DNA from: Solanum dulcamara
Lineage: Eukaryota; Streptophyta; Magnoliopsida; Solanales; Solanaceae
Direction: 5' to 3'
Length of the DNA: 64,000 nt
Assembly: GCF_947179165.1 (NCBI RefSeq)
Contig: NC_077237.1
Span: 11,026,735-11,090,734, forward strand
Made by a program: the position numbers and the translations under genes. The first letter of the stretch is position 1, and every line of letters starts with the position of its first letter. Shown piece by piece: positions 1-11,935 of this stretch. A model generated the notes under the pieces. The model ran no database searches. It was given only the letters and a program-made list of their open reading frames with translations, and was not told the DNA's origin.

Positions 1-50
1 AACCTCCTCAGATCCCACGTTGTGGGATTTCACTGGATTGTTGTTGTTAG
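1..50 (+). mobile_element. 3' tail fragment of RTE LINE or its SINE partner
   Basis: CAGATCCCACGTTGTGGGAT followed by TTTCACTGGATTGTTGTTG is the tail shared by the other copies in this window. Only the last 50 bases are present at the window edge. Confidence 0.6.
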
Positions 51-570
51 TGTAAGCAAATTTTGCTATTTTTCATAAATCTGAACGCAAAATAATGTTA
101 TTTACGACGTTTTGTTTTTTATAGTTTCTTTTTAAGGAGCCCTTACAGGCTTTAAAAATCACACTTGTTTCTAATAAAATATAACAAAATAATTTCTAAT
201 ATGTTACTAATTTAATATTATGTTTTGACCTTAACTTCAGTTATGAACTGTGCTAATTAATTACTCGCTTAAGGCACGTTTAACAGAAAATTATGTGATA
301 TAACAACTTAACCCACTAATTATCCATTTTAGGAATACTTTTAATTAGTACTAAAAAAATAGCTAGATTTGTTATGAAACTATATAAAACAATAAGAAGA
401 ATAAAGTAGGGGGAAGATACAAGACTTCTTATTCCTCTCACGGGATATTTAAGAGTCAGTTACAATGAAGGAAAACCCCTTTATTTATAGGGGAAAACTA
501 AATTTGTCCCTAAGTAGAATTCTTAATTTTTCTCTTAATATCTCTACATAATAGACATTCACTATAATAC
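51..570. other. No recognisable feature
   Basis: AT-rich sequence between two LINE/SINE tails. I see no ORF of note, terminal repeats or RNA gene. Confidence 0.4.
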
Positions 571-640
571 AAATATGTTTATAACACTCACTCTTGAATG
601 TCTATTTGATAGATTATGTGTCTTATCTTTTTTTTCCTCT

Positions 641-766
641 CTTGAAGCCGAGGGTCTTTCGGAAATAGCCGTCCTACCTTTCAAGGTGAGGGTTAGGTCT
701 GCATACACTCTACCCTTCCCAGACCCCACATTGTGGGATCATACTGGTTTGTTGTTGTTGTTGTTA
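641..766 (+). mobile_element. SINE or RTE LINE 3' end ending in TTG repeats
   Basis: GAGGGTCTTTCGGAAATAGC, then CTACC, GCATACACTCTACC and the CCCAGACCCCACATTGTGGG hairpin, ends in five TTG units. The same order occurs at 52100-52225 (+) and on the minus strand at 47005-47130. The tail is shared by Solanaceae RTE LINEs and short SINEs, and no ORF part remains to tell which this is. Confidence 0.7.
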
Positions 767-939
767 TGTGCCTTATTAAAATCTTACTAGATAAAATTCA
801 GAGGAAAAAAATTCTAGTGAAGAAAAAAGAATACACATATCTAATAATACGCATTTTGGATGCCTCATTAAAAACCTTACAAGAAAAATGCAATCGGACA
901 AACCTTGTGAGGGAAAGAGAGTACATCGCGTATTAACTC

Positions 940-3130
940 CTGCTAATGGAAACATCAATCAATGATTTGAATCTTCGCAATCCAGGCTTGTACACCATCT
1001 TTTCAAAAGTTGTAGTTGGTAGAGACTTGGTGAATTAATCAGCCAAATTATTACCTGAACAAATCTGTTGCACGTTGATATCGCCATTCTTGGGAGCTCA
1101 CATATGTGAAAAAATCTTAGGAAAAAGGCATCGTTATATCTCCTTTTATGAATCATCCCTTCAAGATCATAGAATTCTGCAAATTGCTCACTTCAACTTC
1201 TTTAAGCAAATAATCAATTATCGTTTGAAAGCTCTTTAGGAATTTTCAATTCAAGACATCAAATTGCATAACAATATGAACAATTCTTGATTGATTTAAA
1301 CCATATGAGGATTATAAAGAAGTTTTTCAAAAACTTATATATATGCTTTAGACATGTTGAGTCCATCAGTTATTTTCATATCAATTTTGTCAAGCATTAG
1401 ATATGTATGACATCTTCTGGTGTCTAGATTGCAAGTCAAATAAGTTTTACGCTTACCAAGATGCATTATTCCACTTTTCACTTGATAAACAATTCTATGT
1501 CAGCATGCTTTAATTGATCATAGAATTCAGATACTCATAATCTTTTACAATATTGTGTTATGTTGTATCAAAGATATCATCGATGATATATCATTTTGTA
1601 TCAGTTCGTAATGCGACATAACTTATTAAGATTCATCACTTCATTATTTTGAGGTAGGTACCCCTCTCATGAGGTATCATGAAGTCTTATGTCGTAGGTT
1701 CTTCAAGAGTACATTGACTCTTTATTATGATCTTTTGATCCTTTGCCCCTTCCCCTTTTCAAGGATCATTTTATTTAGAATCGATTAGTCTATAATGCTT
1801 CGTGCATGTCGTAGACTTTATCCTTTAGGGACATTCAATAGGAGCATTTTCAACTCTTGGTTTCTTATTATCTCCCCCTTATGTTAGACAAACTAACATA
1901 TATACCAATCAATTTTGGAGTATCTATCCTAGTGCATCATGGTATATTTATTAATCATATACCGCACATCAAATTTACTAGATGAAAATTATATGATCTC
2001 TGATCATAAACTAATTGAGAGGAAAATTGATCATAATTTATTAGTCTAATGCATATTTTTGTATGCAATTTATCATACTTCAGACCATGAAGCTTTGTTC
2101 TCATAAGTAATTATTGACTATTTATATAAGGCATTTAATGTCACATCAGTTTGGATATTTATCAATATTATCAAGATAAATTATCTTGATTACATATTCT
2201 GAAAATTGTGCTCTTAACTCAATTATTTTGCACAAATAACTTTGCAAATGTCAAACTGTAGATTAATAATAAACGCACAGGTAATTATCGTATAGATGCA
2301 TCTATTTTATCATATCACTTGACAAGTAAACAGGCTCATATTCACCTTTTATACTTTTTTAGAATTTAGGGGATTCAATCCCAGCATTAGTTGACCCGAT
2401 CAACTTATTATGAGAACAAGCAACATAAAATAATTCTTGAAGAATCTTCTACTTCTTCAATATATGTCTATTACTCATTATGTAAATCTTCGAGATAGCC
2501 AAATCGTTCATGCCAATTTCATATTTACTACTTCAGAAGTAAATTTCAAATGCATTTCTTCTCAATTATTCTACCTCTTCTGAAGGTGAGTCGTGATCTC
2601 ATCACGATAAAATGCACATTCATATTAATAAGTTTCATTTTTACACTATCACATTCTTCAATATTGGGTTTATTCAATCCCAATCGATAGGCAATAATCA
2701 TTAAGTGATTGAGATGAAACATTGTAGCATTATCAAGAAAAATTGACATAATCTGATTATCAAAAAACTGTATCCGTAATCATATTATTTGTGCCAACAA
2801 TTTTGCAAACACCAAGTTGTGAGATGACAATAGACACTCATGAGACCATCTAGAAGAAATATCTATTAGGACCATAAAATATCTAAACAACCACTATGTG
2901 GGTGAATAGGGTCACAAATATTCTCATGTATACGTTCCAAGAACGCAGGGGACTCAATCTTATCTTTCGTTGGTGATGGTCTAGTCAAAGTTAACTTGCC
3001 TTGATAACAAGCAATACAAGAAAATTCACCATTTAAAAAAATCTTTAGATTCTTTGATGGATGTCCATTTAAATTTTCTATAATTCTTCTCATCATTATC
3101 AAAAGTCTTCATTTTTAATGAATGAAACAC
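940..3130 (-). mobile_element. Decayed Ty1/copia retrotransposon (minus strand)
   Basis: At 2866-3102 the minus strand reads GAG-pre-integrase/integrase sequence, with FSCIACYQGKLT and ESPAFLERIHENICDPIHP. At 959-1156 it reads a frameshifted RNase H and C-terminal tail, ending in a KDSNH-like sequence. The 1200-2500 part between is too decayed to assign by eye. Stops and shifts are throughout. No LTR pair was identified. Confidence 0.7.
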
Positions 3131-3425
3131 AATCATCTAAGTATATCAAATTATGATATCTTAGTACCTCATTCAACGTTCGTATGCATTATTCAACCAC
3201 TTCTCTTCTTTCAGACATATTATGCATTGCTATCACATTCAATTTAGAGAATGGATCTATATTTGTAGCATTTATCAAAAGTTCTCATTCTTCATAAATG
3301 GAACACACCATCTAAGCATATCAAATTGCGATAGCTTTGTACCTCATTCCATGTTAATGCCCATTATTCAATCACTTGTCTTCTTTCAGACATATTATGC
3401 GCTGATATCACATTCACTTTAAAGG
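3110..3425. repeat. Diverged direct duplication of about 140 bases
   Basis: The segment around 3110-3255 (ending CAGACATATTATGCATTGC, TATCACATTCA, then TTTAGAGAATGGA) is repeated at about 3285-3430 (CAGACATATTATGCGCTGAT, ATCACATTCA, CTTTAAAGGATGGA). Both probably belong to the 5' part of the neighbouring copia element. Confidence 0.6.
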
Positions 3426-3429
3426 ATGG

Positions 3430-5080
3430 AGCAAATTCAATGGAATAGATTTCATGATTTTTTTCACCAAAATACATTATTTTGCTTTACTCATTATTAT
3501 ATAATCACTATGGTGCATTGCGGCTCAAACCAAATGTTTTATCCATATAAAGACGCCTTAAGCCATAAATCAATGGGATTTGAATTATCATTAATATCGT
3601 TATAATTTGATATTAGAGACATACATAATGCTATTTCTAAAAATTATCCCTTCTAAAATGGTAGCTAATATTTAATAGCACATACTACAAGTGTCTACCT
3701 AGTTCACCCCTCCTTTCTTGTCCAATCACGTTCTCGAGAACTACATATAATCTGGCCCATTGACACAAATTTGTAAATTGGGCCAAGCCCGTGTCAAGGC
3801 AGAAAAACTGTGGGGAAAACTGCGTATTATACATTCCTATCATATTTATTAGTTATTCCTATAGTTTGAAATAATTACATATTATCTCACTAATTAATAA
3901 TTTTTATCAAATTTCAAGTTAGATACACTTAGATACATGTATTTTTTCTACCAGATATACTAAAAGAAAGAGAGACGAGCGAGATAGGAGGTAGGCGAAC
4001 AAGATCCCCAGATATACGCAAATCACACTAGATACATGTATTTGAAATATCAAATACAGGGAGAGAGGAGAGCAAGGAAGGAGAGTGGTGAGCGAGATAG
4101 GAGAGAGGCGAGTGAGAGAGTCAGATATCTACATGTGATCTACTTGAATACAGTTAATCTAGAATAAATTACACCTAATATTTATACCATGTATCCGAGA
4201 TACATGTATTTGACCATATTTGGATACGCCAGATACATGTATCCGAAGTTCAAAATCTAGTAAGATTCGTAATATTGCAAACTAGTTTGTATCTAAGTAA
4301 TTAACTTCTAAACTAATGAGATTTACGTAAGTTACCCAAAACTGTGTCATGAAAGTCCATTATGAAAATCAAGGGACAAGTTATAATCCATCTAGTTTAT
4401 CAATATGATGAAGTACACATAAGCTATACACTTCGACTACATATATTGTGTATATGTCTCTCTATATATATATTATAAATAGTGTATGCATATTATATAT
4501 TTATAGAAAATAGTATATTTTATATTTACTTGTATTCTATGTACATTTTCTATAAAGTGAATAACCTAAAGACTTGCGTTGTAATTAATCAAAATTATAA
4601 AGATGTATAACCAAGGTACTTTGGAGTGGTATATAACGAGAAAAGGTACTCAACGTTGCTCAAATTGTCAACTTAAATTACTTATCATTTAAAATGTGAA
4701 AAATAATTGATTTTTTTTGGATAAGTATATAGTTTAGGATTAATATAAATTTAATATGTATGAATTAGCAATTACTGTCACAAAGAAACTGTAAGAGTAG
4801 TGACACTCCACCGTCCATTAAATTAAATTATGTTAATTCTAGATTTGACTTGGGAGAACCATGACAAATTTTTTTTAAAAAAAAAAATCATCATTTTGTT
4901 TTACTTTAATAATGAAGAATGAGAGGAGCTTAGGATTAGTTGGTGAATTGACCAATTTGCCCTTCTCGTTATCACTTATTAATTTTAATTCCTTCTTTAA
5001 AATTATTTTAAAAAAAATCTAGAACAAATATCATTAAGCTGAATCAGTTTCTAAGGGTTACTGACAACTTTAACAGAGCC
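3430..5080. other. Intergenic AT-rich DNA with ATACATGTAT words
   Basis: No gene is seen. GATACATGTAT or close variants recur near 3938, 4031, 4199 and 4231, alongside GAGAGAGGAGAGCAAGG purine tracts at 3965-4115. This resembles the decayed end of a repeat I cannot name. A TATATA-rich run lies at 4440-4500. Confidence 0.4.
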
Positions 5081-5084
5081 GATG

Positions 5085-5275
5085 AGTTGTACATACTGCC
5101 TAGAAGCTATATTGAGGCCTACGTGACTATATTAGTGCCTAAAGAGCTATTGGGCCAAATACAGAAGGCCTAAGAGGCTATTGGGATAGATAAAATTCAT
5201 AAGAGGTTATATACAAAATGCCTAAGGGACTATTAACAAAATGTATAATGGGTTATTGGGAACGATTACTTTTGG
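5085..5275. repeat. Degenerate minisatellite
   Basis: Units like GCCTAAGAGGCTATTGGG, GCCTAAAGAGCTATTGGGCC and GCCTAAGGGACTATT recur about every 25-30 bases. At least six diverged copies are readable. Confidence 0.6.
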
Positions 5276-5705
5276 GCTATTGAAATGTAATGATTGTATA
5301 CCATGTTAGAGTGTTGCCAATAGGGGAATATAGATTGAATTGTACCTGTCGAGCTCATGAAGATCCGGATAGATTTTATTGTTTGTTGTTTGTACATATT
5401 AAGCTTATGAGAGGCAGGTAGATTGTTGTTTGATTATTGTTTGTATTTTTAGATTTGGAAGCATGTCAATACGCTCAACTTATTCTTGACTTCCTCATTT
5501 GATTGCATTCAATATATTATAATACATGCTTAGTTATTCTGTTGTCTTTCTTACTTGGTACATTATTTCGTACTAACGCTCTTGCTTAGGGACGCTACAT
5601 TCTTGCCTACATGTCCTAACAAACGGGTACACATGTCTCCTCAGTAGTGTTGCTCCATTCCAACATCTGCTCCACTTCTTCGAGAGTTACTAGATATAGA
5701 TGTTT

Positions 5706-5935
5706 GTTAGGAGTCGTTTGGTAGAGTATATTAGAAAAAATAATGCTTGCATTAACTTTGTGTATTCTTAACACCTTATTTGGTACACTTTTTTAACATA
5801 TTTATAATTAATGCTTGCATTAGTTATACATTTTATTGTGTATTCAGGTGTGTATGACTAATATCATGAATTTTCATATATTAGCATACAAAGATTTTTA
5901 ACACATGCATTAAATTGATTAATGACATAACTATT
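5706..5935. mobile_element. MITE-like element of the GTCGTTTGGT family
   Basis: It begins GGAGTCGTTTGGTAGAGTAT and holds repeated TAATGCTTGCATTA words, as in other Solanaceae Tourist-like MITEs. The right terminus is unclear because it abuts another repeat. Confidence 0.4.
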
Positions 5936-6607
5936 TTGGTGTGTCAAATGAGCGGATTGTGCTGAAATTAGAGAGACTAAAATGGGCTGAATTAGAAATT
6001 GAGGTGGGTTATGAACTATCCAAATTTACTTGAGCTCAATTGAGTTGGGTTCAATTGGGCTAAAAATTTAGTTGTGTCATGACCCGTCCAATGACCCACT
6101 TAATCTAAAAAAAATTAACGTACTGTTATTGACCTTTTGTAACCATAATTTGAATACCAACTCAAAAAAATAAGAAAAAGACGTTTTTGATTTTGAAATT
6201 GAAAGTCACCAAACATTATACCAATCAAATAAACATATATTTAAGATGACGTACTCAACATGTATTATATAGAAAATTGATACAATTTAGTTTCTTTCGA
6301 TTATTTTTATCCCAGAAAAATAAAATTTTAATTTACATATGAAAAGAATTCATAGATAAATCCTTGAATATATAAAGTAGAAAGCAACTCATGTATTCAA
6401 AATGGGAATATACATTGCACCAATCAAATAAATAATTTTAAAATAGAATTTCGAGATTAAATTAGGCTCACTTGAAGATTATTTTAAAATGAGATAAGGT
6501 TGAGCAGGTTGAGATTGACCCAATTTAAATTATCTTGAACTCAACTCATAAATTTATGGATAGATTGGGAGAGTTACCTATATTTGACCTCATTTTGACA
6601 GCCCTAT
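5936..6607. mobile_element. hAT-like non-autonomous element
   Basis: The left end GTGTGTCAAATGAGCGGATT pairs with the right end CCTCATTTTGACAGCCCTA. Inside are short GGGTTGGGTTCAATTGGGC-type words. No target-site duplication could be read and no transposase is present. Confidence 0.4.
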
Positions 6608-6654
6608 TAAACTATCCATCAAATTCCTCTCAAAACATTTCTCATTTTTGTTAC

Positions 6655-8450
6655 GATCCAAATTGGGCAGTGAGTGACACCCACACTAACCCTCTTGGTG
6701 GGAGAACCAAAACTACACCCCCAAACTAGCATCTTAATACAATAGTAAGCATGAAAAGAAGTGGAAGCAATTTTTGTATAAGTTTAAAGTTGAGTTCTCA
6801 TAAACTCGGAAAATTAAATAATTAATCATAAATATAGCCAAAAACATGCGGAAGTCAACCCTCTAGAACCCGAAAGTCATTGTACCAAAACTACTAAGTA
6901 GCAAGTCTAAGAGTAAGGGGATGTAATTTTAAAATAATAATAAAAAGAAGTCTGAAATGATATAAGTCTGAAAAAAATGGATTGAGATCCTAGAAAGATC
7001 CATGACAGCCTGAAAGAACTCGCTCACCCTTGAAATCCTGAATAGTCACTTGTCTCCTAGCTGAGGTTTGTTAGAAGCCGCCTAAAGATGCTCTGTACTC
7101 AATAAGGAAAGAGCAAGTACAATATTAATACACATAAACAACTGTGTACATGTAGGATCATGCGGCCAGCCCACTAAGTGAAACATGTACTAGTAACTAC
7201 AATATAGTAAAGACAGACATATAAGGAAACATATTACCAATCATCAATTTGTAGCATTATACAGTTCACAGTCTCAAGCTCACTACAACAGTCAACAATA
7301 GTCCTCTCAAGGGACCCATACTCAATATGTGTCGGAACGTGATACCCGATCTAATATATGTGTCGTAATGTAACACTTGATCCAATATATGTATTGGAAC
7401 GTGACACCCGATCTAATATATATGTCGGTACGTAAAATTCGGTCCAACATATGTGTCAAAATGTGACACCCTATCCAATATCATATTCACAGTCCACAAT
7501 GAATAGTTCACAGCTTGCACAATCAAGTATCTGTTATATTATATGTAATTGATCACAATAGTCATTTTATCAAGTTTATTACATCTTTCCTAATCTCATA
7601 CATGCATGCAATACTATCAAGTACAGTAACAAGCACATGTAGCACAGACAGGAATGTAAACCATCACCTACTTCGAAATCAAGTCTTGGTAACTTTAAAA
7701 AACTGGAGCTTTCCCTTTCTAAAGTCTCTTGGCTTGTTCTTGGTCTAAAATCAAACAAGAAATACAAGAATCAATGAGCCATTGGCCCACAATACTTGGG
7801 TTATATCAAAATCCTAATCGTTGACCACTTTCATGATCACCTCCCCCTAATTAGAGCTTTTCCCACCATTAAATTTAGGTCAAGCACCATACCCTAATAT
7901 ATTCACCATAGGTTCTAGGTTCTAAGAATCAAAATACAAGTTAAGGGAGTGATTAACTTACTTTTAGCAAGAAAATTAGTGGAAAACTGCAGGAATAACA
8001 CCCTAGGTCACTTTTTATCTCTCAAGAACGAAGTTGGAAAAATAAAGACGATTTTGGGGCTTTTTTCAATTTAAATTCTTGACTGTCCTGCTATAGAGGC
8101 ACTTATCCTGTCATGGTGGCCCCACCATAGCAGGAATAATCCCACCGTGGTGGGTTGCACGGGACAGATTCTTAGGATTTGAGTCCCAAACCCTCATTTT
8201 GCAACATGCCCTCAAATCATAACTTTCAAAAATCCACCCCTCAAGCCAAGATCAATTACGGGAGTTCTACTCGCCCAAATTCGATTTCGTAAAGCTGTAC
8301 GAGCTCCATAGCGTCTTAGCTATCCACTCAAACTATCAAACTGACAATACAATCACCTATTCATTACTGCATTACCCCAAATCTTACCTGACTCATATTT
8401 TGTCCAAGTCTGGCCTAAGTTAAATTTTCCAAGTTACTACTCAAACATTT
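6655..8450 (-). mobile_element. LTR-type repeat, minus orientation
   Basis: The left edge, read on the minus strand, ends GTGTCACTCACTGCCC then TTTGGATCGTAAC. This matches the plus-strand end of the 8.9-11.9 kb repeat. It contains the 7324-7482 tandem array. The family is common in Solanaceae intergenic DNA and resembles Ty3/gypsy LTRs, but no coding domain is readable. Confidence 0.4.
7324..7482. repeat. Tandem array, five units of about 31 bases
   Basis: Units resemble TGTCGGAACGTGATACCCGA plus TCTAATATATG. Five successive diverged copies are readable, differing mostly at CG sites, as expected from methylated repeats. Confidence 0.8.
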
Positions 8451-8539
8451 CTGGACCAAATTCCTTCCACATTGGCTTATCCCTAATGACGAAAACAAGT
8501 CATTACATTTTTCCAAAGCTAAAAAACATGGAGGGTACT

Positions 8540-8675
8540 TTTATAAATATATATTTTTATAAAAGTTATGCAAGACTTCCATCAAACCAATTACTAATGC
8601 AAAGAATTACTAATACACCATATTCTATAATTATTTTTATACACTTTACCAAATAATTCCTTAGTCTTTTGTTAT
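8540..8675. mobile_element. Partial Tourist-like MITE
   Basis: AAAGTTATGCAAGACTTCCA and ACCAAATAATTCCTTA resemble internal and terminal parts of the MITE seen complete at 25188-25436. One end is lost. Confidence 0.35.
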
Positions 8676-8899
8676 GTACAAGTGATGGATAGGTTGATGG
8701 CGGCCAAATTATACCTTTTAAGTTGGTATAAAATAGACTTGTCAAGTATATCATCTAATAAGTTTTGGGTCAAATTTCATAGAGAGTGTGGCGAGAAATT
8801 ACATTTTATGTAATAATTCAATTGTATGATCACTAAAATGGGGGTTTATTGAAAATATTTATGAACTATTTATAATCTACGATTATGATTACGTTATTT

Positions 8900-11800
8900 T
8901 CAATAATTATAGAAAAACTAGAGTTGTGGTTCCTTAGATTTTGGAATTCAAAAAGTATAATGATTCTGAAGGTCATTTCTGGTAATTTCACAAAATGATC
9001 ATTTTATCCCTCTATATAGTTATCCCGAGTCATGTTTGATCGATATTCGAAGTTGGTTTGGTGAAATTCCTTGAAAAGTTAAGATTTTTGAAGACTTAAG
9101 TTGTCAAATAGTGTATTCAGTGTCATTCAGAGTTTTGAGTTTCGGAATAAAATTTTGTCGATTCCATCAACTCTGGAGTGTGGAATTTGATTAGGGAGAG
9201 TTGACATATTCAGGTTTGGGGTCATATCGTGGATTTGAGGCCTTGAGTTAGAAATTATTGAGTTTTTTATCATAGAGTTGTCTTTGGTTAATATTCGGAG
9301 ATTGGATACTCGAAATTAAATTCTGATGACTCTTTTGAATTTGGGAAAAGATTTTACGCCTAGGAGTGGTCTTGTTGAATTTTTAGAGGTCCCCAGCTTG
9401 ATTTGGTATTTTGAGGCCTAAAGTTAGTTTTGTTGCAACTTATCAGGTTTTGGGTCAGGGAGACCTCGAATTCAAATTCTAGCAATTCTATTAAGTCTGA
9501 AACATTGATTAATAGGGTAAGATGTCTATTTTGTGTTCATGGGATTTTAAATGAATCACGGGGGTCTATTTCGTGACTTTGTGTCTTAAAGGGTCACTCG
9601 GTGTGAAGAATAAAAATAAATAGTCATGAAATAAAAAATAATCTAGGGAAAACATTTTGGCGTCTTCTTTGATTTCCATGTTTGGAATAACTTATCCCAC
9701 CATTTATACCATAGTGATAGGATAAGTTGGGATAAGTTATCCCATATACATGGTGGGATAACTTATCTGAGCATAACTAATTTCAGGATAATTAATCTTG
9801 GGATAACTTGTTTCAAATCAAACGACCACTAAGTGTTTTCTTGGTTTCTGGTATCTGATACATTCTTCTCAGCGTTTACGGGCCCTAGGTCGCGTTTGTG
9901 GAGGTCAAGCATTTCCATCACCGCGTTCGCAGAGATAAGGCGCATTCGCAGAGTGGGCCTGAGTTTGCATTCTCGTTCATTGAGTAAGTGAATCGCGTTC
10001 GCGGAGGGTAATCGTTGACCCGAATAGTAGACCTTCCCAAAATGTTGGAAAAACCTTATTTTTCACTACTATTGGATCTTGGGAGTTAGAGAAGGGGCCA
10101 TTTCAAGTGGAATTTTGAGATAATGCTTTTTGGTAAATTATTTTGAGCTGAAATATTCGATGTCCATCAATTAGTTATTGATTTTAACTTCAAATTAGTG
10201 TTTTGAATTCATAAAATTGGTGTTTTGTTCAAGAACTTGAGTTTTGATAAAATGGTGATTTCGAGTTAGTTTTAACTCCATTTTCAAATAGTTTTCGTCA
10301 ATGAGTTTTAAATACTCCAAAGAACTTTTTCGTGTAAATTTTTAGATTTAAACCCCATTTTTGGAATCAGATTTTTGAGCTTTTTTGACTCATTTACTTG
10401 AATTTCATAATTTTTGTATCGTTAGACTCAATTTTTGATTGTGAATCATTATTTGATTAGAATGTGGTGAGTTGGAGGCTATTCGAAAGGAAAAAACTCA
10501 AATACTCGATTGATCAATTATTGACTGAGGCAAGTAAATTTCTAAAATCCCTTAAATCATGTAGATTAATTGAACTTGCTTTCGTTGTGTGTTGGGAGTA
10601 ATGGGAACAAGATTTGAGATAATAATCATGTAAATTATGTCGAATACAAGAACAGAGTTAATAAAAAGACAATGTGTGCTATAAATGTGATTGAAACAAT
10701 GAACTCCTTGATTTGAACTCGTTGTGAACTCGATGAAATGCTATGATAGCCTTAATGTGATAGTGAACTTGGTGAAAATGTCTTTTGTTCATTGTTGATT
10801 ATAGAAATATACTTGAATTACCTGCTCACCGATTGATTCTAATTGTGGTAAAGAGGTAATGAAACAAAGATTTGATGACTTATAATGATGTGAATGATGT
10901 AATTGTTGATATTGATATACTGTTGATAGTGTGATGTGAATTACATTGATATGAATTGTGTTGTGACTGTGAACACTATCATTTTTTTATTATCTGTGTG
11001 AACATGCTTATTTGCATTGGTTCTGGACACTATGATAAGATCTGGTTGATATTAAGCCGATGGAAAATGATTTCAGACATTGATACGGATGTCGATGGGA
11101 AATAATTTTGGCGATGTCGATGGAAAATGGTTCCGACAATTGACACTTATACTGATGGAAAATAGTTCTGGCAGATTCATAGACTTGTACGTCCCCCATA
11201 GGTTTTGGTCTGGGATTTAACGGATGTATATCATTAGGGCAGACATGCATCACTTTACGTGACATCACATTGCATTGCATTACATCGTATCCATCATTGT
11301 GAAGTTGCGCATATGCCTCTTGTGTTTTGTGATTGATGTATTTGATACTGATGTGACTTATTCAGTGATGCTGATGAGCTATTGTTGATTTATGCGTTAT
11401 CTGTGAATGTGTAGTTTAGGTTAGGCTGATTTCTATGCAGGTTGTAGTTGAGGAGGTTTGGTTGGGATGAAATGAGTTCTAGCATTCTATTAGATTTACT
11501 TTATTTTATTAGTTGGCTTGCTGAGTACCGTATTATTTGGTACTCACTCCTTGCTATCTACACTTGTGCATGTTCCGAGTCTGGACCGTGATACAACTTT
11601 TCTTCCTCTATCCGAGGCTTTTGAGTAGACTTGAGAGGTAGTTGTTCGATACTGGCAATCTCCCTTGTCCCTTTTCTTATGCTTTGTTCTATTTGAGAAA
11701 CAAAGACATCGGAACTTGTACTTATCTTTCATTTTCGTTGCATTAGAGGCTTATACATGTGATAACCAATCTTTGGGGGTTATTTTAGTTGATTAAAACG

Positions 11801-11935
11801 TCCGCTTTTATTTAAATTATGCCTTATTTAAATTGCTTCCATTTTACCTTTCTGTAATTATTGAGTTTAGACTGACTTGTTCGGTGAGAATAAATAAGTG
11901 TCATCACACTCGGATTCAGATCGTGACAAAAAGAT
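8900..11935 (+). mobile_element. LTR-type repeat, plus orientation
   Basis: It ends with GTGTCATCACACTCGGATTC then AGATCGTGAC, the same terminus as the minus-strand copy at 6.65 kb. Words such as CGCGTTCGCGGAGGG recur at 9930-10010, and GATGGAAAATGGTTCC-like units occur at 11055-11165. No polyprotein is readable. It is probably a gypsy-type LTR or a derivative. Confidence 0.4.
9664..9833. mobile_element. MITE with palindromic GGGATAA core
   Basis: Left GTCTTCTTTGATTTCCATG and right CAAATCAAACGACCAC are imperfect inverted termini. The inside is built from GGATAAGTTATCCC palindromes, which can fold into a long hairpin. It lies within the plus-oriented LTR-type repeat. Confidence 0.55.

Noticed and set aside
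7324..7482. Regular 31-base units resembling a CRISPR array
   Set aside because: Units are adjacent, without unique spacers, and the host is a plant. It is a minisatellite in a repeat.
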